Positions 8,455 to 18,352 are shown, counted from the stretch's first letter. The stretch: DNA of 64,000 bases from Streptomyces sp. BA2 (GCF_009769735.1 NZ_WSRO01000002.1:3608001-3672000); one strand, 5' to 3'. Numbers and translations: made by a program. The notes: generated by a model not told the origin, from the sequence alone.

Positions 8455-8602
8455 TTTCCCCAACCCCACCCCTTCCCGAAAACCCGCTAGGCGCGGGGGC
8501 CTTGTCCTCAAACGCCGGACGGGCTGATCTTTCAGCCCCTCCGGCGTTTGAGGAGCGGGGTCTGGGGCGGAGCCCCAGTTTCGGGAAGGGGCGGGATTGG
8601 GG
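8455..8602. repeat. Streptomyces intergenic inverted-repeat element / bidirectional terminator
   Basis: Nested palindromes fill the gap between two convergent genes. The outer arms are C-rich CCCCACCCCTTCCCGAAA against TTTCGGGAAGGGGCGGG. The inner arms are TCAAACGCCGG and CCGGCGTTTGA around 8507-8550, and a small hairpin TGGGGC/GCCCCA lies at 8562-8577. This TCAAACGCCGG-containing element is a familiar repetitive intergenic sequence in Streptomyces genomes. It probably ends transcription from both sides. Confidence 0.75.
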
Positions 8603-8615
8603 AAAAGAAGAGCCC

Positions 8616-10034
8616 TTACGGCCGCAGCGTCAGCTCCCGGTCCGCGTCCTTGCGGTCCAGCTTCGCGTCATACGGAGCCAGCGGCTTCGGAGTAGCCGAA
8701 GTCGAGACCCCGGCCCAAGCCTGGATCCGCTCCGTTGCCTTCGCCTTCTCCGTGGGGACGAGGCCGGCCACGTTCGCTCCGTGGTTGGCGCCCGGCGCGG
8801 TGAAGACGTGGGAGTCGTGCTTCGCGCCCCTCGCGGGACGGAACGGCTCGGCGCCCCACGGGTCGTTCTCGCCGTAGACGTACAGCATCCGCGTCGCGTT
8901 GTGCCGCACCCAGCGGTCCACGTCCTTCATGGCACCCGACTGGAACTTCATCGCGATCTCACGCGGCACGAAGTTCCGCGGCGGCTGGTAGCCGTAGCGG
9001 CTCAGGTCGCCGAGCCAGGGCTGCTTGATGTCGGGCGAGCCCAGCTGCGTACCGGCCTGGTAGTAGTACGGCGTGTACGGGGTGAGGCCCTGGTCCGTGT
9101 AGGAGGCCCAGCCGCCCACCGAGTCGACGTAGTCGAAGATCACCTGGTCCGAGGCGGACGACGCGTCAGGGACGTCGGCGCACGCGGACTCCGGCTGGTA
9201 CTGCCAGAAGCCCCACACCAGGTCGAGGACGACGGCCTCGTACGCCTTGTCGAGGTTGCCGACCGTCTTGAAGGTGTAGTTGCCTGCCTCGGCGAACTCC
9301 GCGTACTTCTTCTCCAGCGGCTCACGCCGCACGAGCGCCTCGCGCTGCACGGACTCCAGCTTGGCCCTGCACTCCTTGGTGCCGACCGTCTCGAAGAACT
9401 CGTCGTAGCGCGAGTCCTCCTTGTTCACCACGTCGTTCGGGGCGACGTACGCGACGACGCCGTCCATGTCACGCGGGTAGAAGCGCTCGTAGTACGTGGC
9501 GGTCATGCCGCCCTTCGAGCCGCCGGTCGCCACCCACTTCTTGTCGTAGATCGGCTTCAGCGCCTTGAAGATGCGGTGCTGGTCGCTCGCGGCCTGCCAG
9601 ATGTCGAGCTTGGACCAGTCGGCGGGCTCGGGGCGGGACGGCGTGAAGAAGCGGTACTCCATGGAGACTTGGTTGCCGTCGATGATCCGGGTCGGCTCGC
9701 TGCGGCTGGGGTTCGTCGAGACTCCGTAGCCGCTGGTGAAGAAGGCCGTGGGGCGGGCGGTGTCCTTGTGCAGGACCGTCAGGCGCTGCTTGAAGGTGCC
9801 CTTGGAGGGGTGCCGGTGGTCAATCGGCTGGGTGTAGTTGAGGACGAAGTAGCGGTAGCCGGTGTACGGCTTCTCCTCGATCAGGCTCATGCCCGGTATC
9901 GCGAGGAGCCTGTCCTTGATGTCGGTGGCCTGCGGCTTCGCGGCGGTGGCCGCCCCTGCCGCACTCACTGTGCCCGCGGTGCCTATGCCTATCAGGACCA
10001 CGAGCGACAGCAGCCATCTGAGCGCCTTGCGCAT
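8616..10034 (-). CDS. Secreted S37-family tripeptidyl aminopeptidase (PS-10 type)
   Basis: 472 residues with a signal peptide (hydrophobic from residue 7, Ala-rich end near residue 32). The alpha/beta-hydrolase nucleophile elbow is GGSKGG with Ser173, preceded by KKWVAT. The YVYGENDPW strand carries the likely catalytic Asp and PGANHGANV the likely His. N-terminal features NYTQPIDHRHP and FFTSGYG match the Streptomyces mycelium-associated tripeptidyl aminopeptidase family. These enzymes remove tripeptides from the N-termini of secreted proteins or peptides. It stands alone, convergent with the lipoprotein gene and separated from it by the repeat element. Confidence 0.85.
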   Translation of the reverse strand: MRKALRWLLSLVVLIGIGTAGTVSAAGAATAAKPQATDIKDRLLAIPGMSLIEEKPYTGYRYFVLNYTQPIDHRHPSKGTFKQRLTVLHKDTARPTAFFTSGYGVSTNPSRSEPTRIIDGNQVSMEYRFFTPSRPEPADWSKLDIWQAASDQHRIFKALKPIYDKKWVATGGSKGGMTATYYERFYPRDMDGVVAYVAPNDVVNKEDSRYDEFFETVGTKECRAKLESVQREALVRREPLEKKYAEFAEAGNYTFKTVGNLDKAYEAVVLDLVWGFWQYQPESACADVPDASSASDQVIFDYVDSVGGWASYTDQGLTPYTPYYYQAGTQLGSPDIKQPWLGDLSRYGYQPPRNFVPREIAMKFQSGAMKDVDRWVRHNATRMLYVYGENDPWGAEPFRPARGAKHDSHVFTAPGANHGANVAGLVPTEKAKATERIQAWAGVSTSATPKPLAPYDAKLDRKDADRELTLRP

Positions 10035-10163
10035 GCACTCTCCCCTAAGTTCGCGATTGCGTCCGCCGGAACTTATCGGAGCAACTCGCTCACCACTAGG
10101 GGCTCTTGCGTCATGCCAGGACTCAGTACGTCACAAAGGGGGCAAGGCCCTCAGAAACCGCCC

Positions 10164-10559
10164 TCAGCACAGGATCCAGCCCGAGCTGGTGCTCCCCCGG
10201 CCCACTGCCCCCTTCACCCACACGCACCGGTGACCCGCGTGCACCGTCACAGGGCCCGCGTGATGCGTGTAGCGGCCCTTGTCCCTGGCCGGGCGGTTGC
10301 CGCGGGCCTGGACGCTGACGGACATCGTCTTGCGGGCGCCGGGGCGCTTGGCGATGGTGACGGCGCAGACGTAGCCGCGGCTCTTGTAGAGGACGACCTT
10401 GCCGGTGCTGAAGGAGAGGGTGCGCACCTTGTGCCCGGCGCACCGTCCGGCCGACGCCTGTGCCTGGGCCGCGCCGGCGCCCGCGAGCCCGAGCAGAAGG
10501 ACACCCGCGAGGGCGACGGCACCGAGCGCAAGGCTCCGCCGTATTCGACCACTGCTCAC
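10164..10559 (-). CDS. Small secreted cysteine-containing protein of unknown function
   Basis: 131 residues from GTG 10559, chosen because GGGAGGG lies six bases before it; an upstream GTG at 10577 adds six residues without a ribosome-binding site. A signal peptide with a long hydrophobic core (ALAGVLLLGLAG) ends at AAQAQA. The mature part of about 95 residues is basic and has four cysteines (GRC, YVC, HRC and the terminal residue), enough for two disulfides. It also has beta-strand-like alternation. No family is recognised. The gene lies between the aminopeptidase promoter region and the ABC exporter, and is not obviously in an operon. Confidence 0.7.
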   Translation of the reverse strand: MSSGRIRRSLALGAVALAGVLLLGLAGAGAAQAQASAGRCAGHKVRTLSFSTGKVVLYKSRGYVCAVTIAKRPGARKTMSVSVQARGNRPARDKGRYTHHAGPVTVHAGHRCVWVKGAVGRGSTSSGWILC

Positions 10560-10670
10560 CGATTTCCCTCCCGACACATCCGCATCAGCGTACTGATGTA
10601 CGGACGTCGACCGTAGGGCCTACGGTTGCGAAACAGCGCCGATTCGTTCACCGGGCCCGTCCGACAGGGC

Positions 10671-13600
10671 CTAGGCGGCCGACGGCTCCGCCTCCCCCAC
10701 GAACGTCCGCCACAGCGTCGCGTACCGCCCGTCGAGCGCGAGCAGCTCCTCGTGCGTGCCGTCCTCCGCGACCCGGCCGTCGTCCATCAGGATCACCCGG
10801 TCCGCGCGGGCCGCGGTGGTGAGGCGGTGGGCGACGACCAGCGTGGTGCGCTTGCCCGCGATGCGGTCGGTGGCCTGGTTGACCTGCGCTTCCGTCGCGA
10901 GGTCGAGGGCGGCGGTCGCCTCGTCGAGGAGCAGGATGTCCGGGTCGACCAGCTCCGCCCGGGCCAGGGCGATCAGCTGGCGCTGGCCCGCGGAGAGGTT
11001 GCGGCCGCGCTCGGAGACCTCGTGGAGATAGCCGCCGTCCAGCGTGGCGATCATGTCGTGCGCGCCGACCGCGCGGGCCGCGGCCTCCACCTGGGCGTCG
11101 GTGGCGTCGGGCCGCCCGTAGGCGATCGCGTCGCGCACCGTGCCCGCGAAGAGATAGGCCTCCTGCGGGACGACGCCGAGACGGTGGCGGTACGAGGTCA
11201 GATCGAGGGACCGCAGGTCCGTGCCGTCCACCGTCACCCGGCCGCCGGTCGGGTCGTAGAACCGGGCGACGAGCTTGACCAGCGTCGACTTGCCCGCGCC
11301 GGTCTCGCCGACGAAGGCGACGGTCTGACCTGCGGGTATCCGCAGGCGCACGTCGCTGAGGGCTTCTTCTTCGTCTCCGTACGCGAAGTTCACGTCCTCG
11401 AAGGCGATCTCGCCGCGCAGGGAAAGGACGTCGAGCGGCTCGTCCGCGGCCCGGGTCGATGTCGGCTCCCGGAGCAGTTCCTGGATGCGGCCGAGCGAGA
11501 CGGTGGCCTGCTGGTAGCCGTCGAAGACCTGGGAGAGCTGCTGGACGGGCGCGAAGAACAGGTCGATGTAGAGGAGGTAGGCGACCAGGGCGCCGGTCGT
11601 CAGCGTCCCCGCCTCCACGCGTCCCGCGCCGACCATCAGGACCGCCGCCGCGGCGACCGCCGAGAGCAGCTGCACGAACGGGAAGTAGATGGAGATCAGC
11701 CACTGCCCGCGGATACGGGCGCTGCGGTAGTCGGCACTGGCGTGCGAGAACTTCCTTCCGCCCGAGCGCTCGCGCCGGAAGGCCTGCACGATGCGGAGAC
11801 CGGCGACGGACTCCTGGAGTTCGGCGTTGACCACGGAGACGCGTTCACGGGCCAGCTCGTACGCCTTGACGCTGGAGCGGCGGAAGAAGAACGTACCGAT
11901 GATCAGCGGCGGCAGCGTCGCGAAGACGACGAGCGCGAGCTCCACGTCGATCACGACGAGCGCGACCATGATGCCGAAGAAGGTGACGACGGAGACGAAG
12001 GCGGTGACCAGACCCGTCTGGAGGAAGGTGGAGAGCGCGTCCACGTCCGTGGTCATCCGGGTCATGATGCGCCCGGTCAACTCCCGCTCGTAGTAGTCGA
12101 GTCCGAGCCGCTGGAGCTGAGAGAAGATCTTGAGGCGGAGGGAGTAGAGCACCCGCTCGCCCGTCCGCCCGGTCATCCGCGTCTCGCCGATCTGCGCCGT
12201 CCACTGGACGAGCACGGCAAGGAGCGCGAGCCCGGACGCCACCCACACGGCGCCGAGCGCGAGCTGTGAGACGCCCTCGTCGATGCCGTGCCGGATGAGC
12301 ACGGGAAGCAGCAGGCCCATGCCCGCGTCGACGGCGACCAGGAGCAGGGCGAAGAGCAGCGGCTTCCCGAATCCCGCGAGGAGGCGGCGCAGGCCGTACG
12401 ACTCCTCCGGCGTCACCGCGCGCGCCTCGTCGATGTCGGGGGTGTCGGTGGCCGGGGGCAGCGCGTCGACCTGCGCGAGGAGTTCGGGCGTCGCGGGCAT
12501 CCCGGACATCGCGGTGTCCTTGGGCTCGCGGTCACCGACCCAGAGCTGCGGGGTGATGCCGCGCTCGGCATCGAACTCGGCGTCGAGTTCGTCGCGTACG
12601 GAGGTGTCCTCGGGGATCTCGACCGGGACGGTACGGCCGGGCGAGACGCCGCCGAGCTCGTCCGGGTCGGTCAACAGGCGCCGGTAGAGCGGGGAGTCGG
12701 CCGTCAGCTCCTCGTGCGTGCCGATGGCGGCGAGGCGTCCGGCGTCGAGTACGGCGATGCGGTCGGCGAGGTTGAGGGTCGAGCGGCGGTGAGCGATGAG
12801 CAGAGTGGTCCGCCCGGCCATGACGCCGCGCAGCGCTTCGTGGATCTCGTGCTCGACCCGTGCGTCCACCGCGGACGTCGCGTCGTCGAGGACGAGGAGG
12901 CGGGGGTCGGTGAGGATGGCGCGGGCGAGGGCGACGCGCTGGCGCTGGCCGCCGGAGAGGGTGAGACCGTGCTCGCCGACGGTGGTGTCGTACCCGTCGG
13001 GCAGCTCGGATATGAAGCGGTCGGCCTGTGCGGCGCGGGCCGCGGTCTCGATCTCCTCCTGGGTGGCGTCCGGCTTTCCGTACGCGATGTTGGCGCGGAC
13101 GGTGTCGGAGAAGAGGAAGGAGTCCTCGGGCACGAGGCCTATCGCGGCCCGCAGCGAATCCGCGGTCAGCTCGCGCACGTCGTGGCCGCCGATGAGGACG
13201 GCGCCGTGCGTCACGTCGTAGAAGCGGGGCAGCAGCAGCGAGACGGTGGATTTGCCGCTGCCGGACGTGCCGACGACGGCGAGGGTCTCGCCGGGCCGGA
13301 TCTCGAAGGAGAGGCCGTCGAGGACGGGGCGGCTGTCCTCGTAGGCGAAGGAGACGTCGTCGAACTCGACGGTGGCCGGGGCGTCGGCGGGCAGTTCCTT
13401 GGTGCCGTCCGTCAGCGTCGGCTCGGTGTCGATGAGCTCCAGGACGCGCTCGGCGCCCGCGCGGGCCTGCTGGCCGACGGTGAGGACCATGGCGAGCATG
13501 CGGACGGGCCCGACGAGCTGGGCGAGATAGCTGGAGAAGGCGACGAACGTGCCGAGCGTGATCTGCCCGCGCACCGCGAGCCAGCCGCCGAGCGCGAGCA

Positions 13601-14447
13601 TCGCGACCTGCCCGAGCGCGGGCACGGCCTGCAGCGCGGGCGTGTACTTGGAGTTCAGCTTGATGGTCCGAAGGCGTCCCGCGAAGAGCTTGCGCCCGAC
13701 CTCCCTGAGCTTCCCGGTCTCCTGGTCCTCCTGGCCGAACCCCTTCACGACGCGTACGCCGGAGACGGAGCCGTCCACGACTCCGGCGACGGCGGCGGCC
13801 TGGGCCTGCGCGTACCAGGTGGAGGGGTGCAGGCGGTTGCGGCTGCGCTTGGCGATGAACCAGAGGGCGGGGGCCACGGCGAGCGCGACGAGGGTGAGCG
13901 GGACGGAGAGCCACGCCATGATCACGAGGGAGATCACGAAGAGGAGGATGTTGCCGATGGTCATCGGCAGCATGAAGAGCAGACCCTGGATGAGCTGGAG
14001 GTCGCTGGTGGCGCGTCCGACGACCTGCCCGGTGGACAGCTCGTCCTGCCGCCGTCCGTCGAGCTTGGTGATCGTCCCGTACATCTCGGTCCGCAGGTCG
14101 TGCTGGACGTCGAGGGCTAGGCGGCCGCCGTAGTAGCGGCGGATGTAGGTGAACACGTAGACGAGGAGGGCGGCGCCGATGAGGGCGGCGGCCCAGGGGC
14201 CCATGGAGCGGGTCTTGTCGCCGATGACGTCGTCGATGATCACCTTGGTGATGAGCGGGACGAGCGCCATGACGGCCATGCCGGCGAGCGAGGCGCCGAG
14301 CGCGAGCACGACGTCCTTCGGGTACCGCCACGCGTATCCCGTGAGCCGTTTCGCCCAGCCGGATTTCTCCGGCCCTGCACTGCCGGATTTCTCCGGCCCT
14401 GCACCGCCGGATTTCTCCGGTCCGGCCCCACCCCGTTGCTGCGCCAC
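10671..14447 (-). CDS. Fused ABC exporter, two TMD-NBD halves in one polypeptide with one degenerate ATP site
   Basis: 1258 residues from GTG 14447 with GGGAGGC upstream, twice the size of a half-transporter. The first half has six membrane segments, then NBD1 with Walker A GTSGSGKST (about residue 391), signature LSGGQ (about 495) and Walker B LLVLDD (about 516). The second half has a further membrane domain, then NBD2 with Walker A GETGAGKST (about 1045), signature LSAGQ and Walker B DILLLDE (about 1167). The catalytic Glu after Walker B is Asp in NBD1, so one composite ATP site is degenerate, as in heterodimeric multidrug exporters. The N-terminus carries an eight-residue tandem repeat. 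The substrate is unknown; lipids or drugs are plausible. Confidence 0.92.
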   Translation of the reverse strand: MAQQRGGAGPEKSGGAGPEKSGSAGPEKSGWAKRLTGYAWRYPKDVVLALGASLAGMAVMALVPLITKVIIDDVIGDKTRSMGPWAAALIGAALLVYVFTYIRRYYGGRLALDVQHDLRTEMYGTITKLDGRRQDELSTGQVVGRATSDLQLIQGLLFMLPMTIGNILLFVISLVIMAWLSVPLTLVALAVAPALWFIAKRSRNRLHPSTWYAQAQAAAVAGVVDGSVSGVRVVKGFGQEDQETGKLREVGRKLFAGRLRTIKLNSKYTPALQAVPALGQVAMLALGGWLAVRGQITLGTFVAFSSYLAQLVGPVRMLAMVLTVGQQARAGAERVLELIDTEPTLTDGTKELPADAPATVEFDDVSFAYEDSRPVLDGLSFEIRPGETLAVVGTSGSGKSTVSLLLPRFYDVTHGAVLIGGHDVRELTADSLRAAIGLVPEDSFLFSDTVRANIAYGKPDATQEEIETAARAAQADRFISELPDGYDTTVGEHGLTLSGGQRQRVALARAILTDPRLLVLDDATSAVDARVEHEIHEALRGVMAGRTTLLIAHRRSTLNLADRIAVLDAGRLAAIGTHEELTADSPLYRRLLTDPDELGGVSPGRTVPVEIPEDTSVRDELDAEFDAERGITPQLWVGDREPKDTAMSGMPATPELLAQVDALPPATDTPDIDEARAVTPEESYGLRRLLAGFGKPLLFALLLVAVDAGMGLLLPVLIRHGIDEGVSQLALGAVWVASGLALLAVLVQWTAQIGETRMTGRTGERVLYSLRLKIFSQLQRLGLDYYERELTGRIMTRMTTDVDALSTFLQTGLVTAFVSVVTFFGIMVALVVIDVELALVVFATLPPLIIGTFFFRRSSVKAYELARERVSVVNAELQESVAGLRIVQAFRRERSGGRKFSHASADYRSARIRGQWLISIYFPFVQLLSAVAAAAVLMVGAGRVEAGTLTTGALVAYLLYIDLFFAPVQQLSQVFDGYQQATVSLGRIQELLREPTSTRAADEPLDVLSLRGEIAFEDVNFAYGDEEEALSDVRLRIPAGQTVAFVGETGAGKSTLVKLVARFYDPTGGRVTVDGTDLRSLDLTSYRHRLGVVPQEAYLFAGTVRDAIAYGRPDATDAQVEAAARAVGAHDMIATLDGGYLHEVSERGRNLSAGQRQLIALARAELVDPDILLLDEATAALDLATEAQVNQATDRIAGKRTTLVVAHRLTTAARADRVILMDDGRVAEDGTHEELLALDGRYATLWRTFVGEAEPSAA
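14359..14426 (-). repeat. Three tandem 24-bp repeats in the ABC exporter N-terminus
   Basis: Copies begin at 14359, 14383 and 14407 with a period of exactly 24 bp. Each encodes the octapeptide GAGPEKSG or a one-residue variant in the cytoplasmic leader before the first membrane helix. The exact multiple of three keeps the frame, so copy number could vary without breaking the gene. Confidence 0.9.
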
Positions 14448-14522
14448 TGCGTGCCTCCCGTCGACCTGACCTGCCGAGAGGCACAACCCGGGGGGATGCG
14501 GATTTCATCCCGTCGCAACAAA

Positions 14523-14548
14523 GAGGGGCCTGAAGTCCTAGGCCCCTC
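14523..14548 (-). terminator. Hairpin terminator after the serine hydrolase gene
   Basis: Nine-bp arms GAGGGGCCT/AGGCCCCTC with an eight-base loop. On the minus strand it is followed by TTTGTTG, so it should end the transcript of the serine hydrolase before the ABC exporter. Short CCTAGTCCCC-like direct repeats adjoin it (14547-14572). Confidence 0.6.
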
Positions 14549-14570
14549 CTAGTCCCCTTCTAGTCCCCTC

Positions 14571-15506
14571 CTAGGACCCGGGGACCGCCACGAAGGCCTC
14601 CTGCGGCGTTTCCGTCGGGGTGTAGCGCCGGGCCGCGGGAGCCGTGGGCGTCAGATCCTTGTGGACGGCCTTGGCCACGCCCTGGATGGTGGCGACGCCG
14701 TAGTTCATGGTGCTGTTGCCGTGGGTGAGCACCGAGAGGGTGTAGTCGTGGCCGCCGCCCTTGAACGCGCCGATGCTGTGCACCCGCCAGCCGTGCGTCG
14801 ACCGCTGCAGCCAGCCGTTCTTGACGTGGATCTTGACCCCGGACGGCGCGCCCGCAGGGGTGCCCCAGCGCTGCGAGGAGACGACCTTGCCCATCAGCTT
14901 GAGGATGTAGGCGCGCGCGTTGTCGCTGAGGACGGAGTTCTGGGCGGTGATCAGGGCGAGGAGCTTCTGCTCGTCGGCCGCGTTGATCCGGGTCAGGCCC
15001 CAGTATCCGCCGGATCCCGGCACCGTCTTCGTCATCTTGGCGGCCGCGAGGAACGCCTTGATCTTCCCCGTGCCGAGCTGACGCCAGAGCTTGCTGGTCG
15101 CCGCGTTGTCCGACTTGGTGATCATTGCGTACGCGAGGTCGGACTCACGGGCCGACAGCTTCCGGTCGGTCTTCTTCGCGTCCCACAGCAGCGCCGCGAG
15201 GACGGTCACCTTGACGACGCTCGCCGAGTCGAAGGACGTGGTCGCGCGCAGGGTGCAGGTGGTGCCCGTGGTGCGGTCGCGGAGGCCGACCGCGACGGTG
15301 CCCTTGCGGTTCTTCAGCGCCGCCGTGATGTCCTTCGTCAGCTTGGCGGCCAGGCCGGACTGCGCGGAGGTGCAGGTCACCTGCGGTGTCGCCGCCGCGG
15401 CGGGCGTGGCGGTCGCGACCGCGCCGAGCGGCACGAGCACCCCGGCGGCGAGTCCCGCCGAGAGCACGCGGGCACGCCTGGATATCCCGGATACCGGGTG
15501 AGTCAT
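14571..15506 (-). CDS. Secreted class A beta-lactamase-like serine hydrolase
   Basis: 311 residues with a signal peptide whose hydrophobic stretch ends in TPAAAA (about residue 39). The active-site SxxK is SVVK (Ser96, Lys99) and the SDN loop is SDN at 132-134, both typical of class A beta-lactamases. The KTG triad is not evident near the C-terminus (HVKNGWLQ occupies that position). A peptidoglycan or other serine-hydrolase role is therefore as likely as true beta-lactam resistance. ATG 15506 was chosen because it opens the signal peptide and follows GGGGA. It stands alone between two terminators or promoters. Confidence 0.8.
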   Translation of the reverse strand: MTHPVSGISRRARVLSAGLAAGVLVPLGAVATATPAAAATPQVTCTSAQSGLAAKLTKDITAALKNRKGTVAVGLRDRTTGTTCTLRATTSFDSASVVKVTVLAALLWDAKKTDRKLSARESDLAYAMITKSDNAATSKLWRQLGTGKIKAFLAAAKMTKTVPGSGGYWGLTRINAADEQKLLALITAQNSVLSDNARAYILKLMGKVVSSQRWGTPAGAPSGVKIHVKNGWLQRSTHGWRVHSIGAFKGGGHDYTLSVLTHGNSTMNYGVATIQGVAKAVHKDLTPTAPAARRYTPTETPQEAFVAVPGS

Positions 15507-15671
15507 GGAGTTTCCCCATCCCCTTGGGTCCGTACAAGACCCTCGGGGCCCGTACAAGCACGCCCCCCGGCGCACTCACCTCACATGACTCACCGGCACC
15601 GGTAAATGGATGTACGAATTTGAGAACAGATGACCGATCCGTAATCAGCCCGTGTCACGGCGCCCGTCGGC

Positions 15672-17357
15672 TCAGAGGTGCGTCGGCTCGAACATCCGCA
15701 GCACCGCCGGGAGCACGACCACCGAGGGGCCGGGCTCCGCGAGCGCCTTCGTCAGGTCGTCGCGCAGGGTCTCCGGAGTCGTCCTGACCCCCGGCACCCC
15801 GAAGGACTCCGCGAGCGCGACGAAGTCGGGGCGGGACAGCTCCGTAGCCGTGGGCTCGCCGAAGGCGTCCGACATGTACTCCCGGAGGATGCCGTACCCC
15901 CCGTCGTCCACGATCAGCCAGGTGACCGGCAGGCCGTGCTGCTTGGCCGAGGCCAGTTCCGCGAGGGAGTACATCGCGCCGCCGTCGCCCGACACCGCAA
16001 GGACCGGCTTCGAGGGGTCGGCGGCAGCCGCTCCGAGTGCCGCCGGGAAGCCGTACCCGAGGCCGCCCGCGCCCTGGGCCGAGTGCATCGTGTTCGGGTG
16101 GCGCGCGTCGAAGGCGGACCAGGCCCAGTACGCCAGGATCGTCATGTCCCAGAAGGACGGAGACGTGTCCGGCAGGGCCTCACGCACCGACGCGAGGACC
16201 TGCTGCTCCAGGGTGAGCTCCTGGGCGGCGATCCGCTCCTTGACCTTGGAGAGGACCGTCCGCACCCGCTCGGGGGCCGAGGCGTCTTCGCGGGGGGTGT
16301 CGATCGTCTCCAGGAGCGCGGACAGCGCGAGCCGCGCGTCCGCGTGGATGCCGAGCGCCGGGTGGTTGGACTCCAGCTTCCCCGCGTCGGCCTCGATCTG
16401 GATGACCCGGCCGCGCGGCTTGAACGTGTGGTAGTTCGAGGACAGTTCACCGAGGCCGGAGCCGACCACCAGGAGGACGTCCGCGTCCTCCAGGAAGTCC
16501 GTGGTGTAGCGGTCCTCCAGCCACGACTGGAGCGACAGCGGGTGCTCCCAGGGGAACGCGCCCTTGCCGCCGAAGGTCGTCACGACGGGGGCGTTCACCA
16601 GCTCGGCGAGAGCGAGCAGCTTGCCGCTCGCGTCGGAGCGCACGACTCCGCCGCCCGCGATGATCGCCGGGCGCTCGGCACGGGACAGCAGGTCGGCCGC
16701 CACCGCGGTCAGTTCGGGGCGCGGGACGACCTCGTCCGGGGTCGCGTCCATGGCCGTGACGACGGGCAGGGTCGTCTCAGCGAGCAGCACGTCCTGCGGG
16801 ATCTCCACCCACACCGGGCCGTGCGGGGCGGTGAGCGCCGACTCCCAGGCCGCCGCGATCGCGGAAGGGATCTGCGAGGCCGTACGCACCGTGTGCACGG
16901 ACTTGACCACATCCCTGAACGACGCCTGCTGATCGCGAAGTTCGTGGAGGTAGCCGTGCCGGCCGCCGCCGAGGCCCGCCACCGGGATCTGGCTGCCGAT
17001 CGCGAGCACGGGCGACGAACCGGCCGCCGCCTCCTGGAGCGCGGCGAGCGAGGTCAGCGCGCCCGGTCCGGTGGAGAGAAGCAGCGGGGCCACCTCACCG
17101 GTGATCCGGCCGTACGCGTCCGCCGCGAAGCCCGTGTTGTTCTCGACGCGCAGCCCCACGTACGACAGGGAGGAGCGGCGCAGGGCGTCGAACATGCCGA
17201 GCGCGTGCTGGCCGGGGAGACCGAAGACCGTCGTCGCGCCGAGGCCCTGGAGGGTCTCCACGACGAGGTCGCCGCCGTTGCGCCCCGCGGGCGGGTTCAG
17301 GGCCGCCCGCGTCTGCGCGTCCGTGGGCCGCAGGACTACGTCGTGGTCGTGCGTCAC
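15672..17357 (-). CDS. Thiamine pyrophosphate-dependent enzyme (acetolactate synthase-like; possible 2-ketoarginine decarboxylase)
   Basis: 561 residues with the full three-domain TPP fold. The PYR domain has [14 protein letters not shown] and a catalytic Glu in [15 protein letters not shown] (about residue 69); the middle domain includes RPAIIAGGG; the PP domain has [13 protein letters not shown]. The first codon GTG overlaps the stop of the upstream agmatinase-family gene in a GTGA four-base overlap, so the two proteins are translated together. Acetolactate synthase proper is unlikely: there is no small subunit or ilvC nearby. Its partner suggests 2-ketoarginine decarboxylase (AruI-like, of similar length), or a CeaS-like arginine-modifying enzyme. 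This functional choice is inference. Confidence 0.8.
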   Translation of the reverse strand: MTHDHDVVLRPTDAQTRAALNPPAGRNGGDLVVETLQGLGATTVFGLPGQHALGMFDALRRSSLSYVGLRVENNTGFAADAYGRITGEVAPLLLSTGPGALTSLAALQEAAAGSSPVLAIGSQIPVAGLGGGRHGYLHELRDQQASFRDVVKSVHTVRTASQIPSAIAAAWESALTAPHGPVWVEIPQDVLLAETTLPVVTAMDATPDEVVPRPELTAVAADLLSRAERPAIIAGGGVVRSDASGKLLALAELVNAPVVTTFGGKGAFPWEHPLSLQSWLEDRYTTDFLEDADVLLVVGSGLGELSSNYHTFKPRGRVIQIEADAGKLESNHPALGIHADARLALSALLETIDTPREDASAPERVRTVLSKVKERIAAQELTLEQQVLASVREALPDTSPSFWDMTILAYWAWSAFDARHPNTMHSAQGAGGLGYGFPAALGAAAADPSKPVLAVSGDGGAMYSLAELASAKQHGLPVTWLIVDDGGYGILREYMSDAFGEPTATELSRPDFVALAESFGVPGVRTTPETLRDDLTKALAEPGPSVVVLPAVLRMFEPTHL

Positions 17358-18352
17358 TTGGCCGCGCTCCCCTCGGTGGTCCGGCGGGCCTCCGCGATCT
17401 GGCGGGACATGATCGTCGTCAGCTCGTACGCGGTGTGCGAGGCGGCGACGGCCGTGATCTCCGCGTGGTCGTAGGCGGGGGCGACCTCGACGACGTCCGC
17501 CGATACGAGGTTGCAGGAGGAGAGCCCCCGCAGGATCTCCAGGAGCTCGCGCGACGTCATGCCGCCCGCCTCCGGGGTGCCGGTGCCGGGCGCGTGGGCC
17601 GGGTCCAGGCAGTCGATGTCGATGGAGATGTAGAGGGGGCGGTCGCCGATGCGCTGGCGCAGCTGGTCGGCGACCTCGTCGGCGCCGCGGCGGTAGATGT
17701 CCGCCGACGTGACGATGCCGAAGCCCATCTTCTCGTCGTCGGTGAGGTCCTGCTTGCCGTACAGCGGGCCGCGCGTGCCCACGTGCGAGAGCGCCTCGGT
17801 GTCGAGGATGCCCTCCTCGACGGCCCGGCGGAACGGCGTGCCGTGGGTGTACTCGGCGCCGAAGTACGTGTCCCAGGTGTCCAGGTGCGCGTCGAAGTGC
17901 AGCAGGGCGACCGGGCCGTGCTTCTTGGCGACCGAACGGAGCAGCGGCAGGGCGATGGTGTGGTCGCCGCCGAGCGTCATCATGCGGGCGCCCGAGCCGA
18001 GGAGGTCGTCGGCGGCGGCCTCGATCGTCTCGACCGCCTCGTTGATGTTGAACGGGTTGGCGGCGATGTCGCCCGCGTCCGCGACCTGCGCGAGCGCGAA
18101 GGGCGAGGCGTCCTGCGCGGGGTTGTACGGACGCAGGAGGCGCGAGGCCTCGCGGATGGCGTTGCCGCCGAAGCGGGCGCCGGGCCTGTACGACACGCCG
18201 GTGTCGAAGGGCACGCCGACCACGGCGATGTCCGTCTTGCCGCCCACCTCGTCGAGACGGGGCAGGCGGGCGTAGGTCGCCGGGCCCGCGTACCGGGGGA
18301 TGCGGGAGGAGTCGACCGGGCCGCGGGGGGTCGGGGTCTCGGCGCTGCTCAT
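17354..18352 (-). CDS. Ureohydrolase of the agmatinase/guanidinobutyrase family
   Basis: 332 residues from ATG 18352 with AGGAGG upstream; a GTG/ATG further out lacks this. All six manganese ligands are present: GGDHT (His131), DAHLD (Asp154, His156, Asp158) and DIDCLDP (Asp245, Asp247). Such enzymes hydrolyse guanidino groups to urea plus an amine: agmatine to putrescine, or 4-guanidinobutyrate to GABA. Sequence alone does not separate these. Being translationally coupled to a TPP enzyme and next to a symporter argues for catabolism of an arginine-derived guanidino acid rather than polyamine synthesis. No arginine decarboxylase is in the window. Confidence 0.88.
   Translation of the reverse strand: MSSAETPTPRGPVDSSRIPRYAGPATYARLPRLDEVGGKTDIAVVGVPFDTGVSYRPGARFGGNAIREASRLLRPYNPAQDASPFALAQVADAGDIAANPFNINEAVETIEAAADDLLGSGARMMTLGGDHTIALPLLRSVAKKHGPVALLHFDAHLDTWDTYFGAEYTHGTPFRRAVEEGILDTEALSHVGTRGPLYGKQDLTDDEKMGFGIVTSADIYRRGADEVADQLRQRIGDRPLYISIDIDCLDPAHAPGTGTPEAGGMTSRELLEILRGLSSCNLVSADVVEVAPAYDHAEITAVAASHTAYELTTIMSRQIAEARRTTEGSAAK

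Noticed and set aside
12288..14120. 610-residue plus-strand open frame opposite the ABC exporter
   Set aside because: Acidic, repetitive composition typical of antisense shadows; no domain, and the minus strand has complete ABC motifs.
14571..15506. True class A beta-lactamase resistance gene
   Set aside because: SxxK and SDN motifs are present but the KTG box is not evident; only a general serine hydrolase call is supported.
15672..18352. Part of a clavulanic acid/clavam cluster (CeaS plus Pah-like pair)
   Set aside because: No beta-lactam synthetase, clavaminate synthase or other clavam gene is in the window; neighbours are a symporter and PucR regulator, which point to catabolism.
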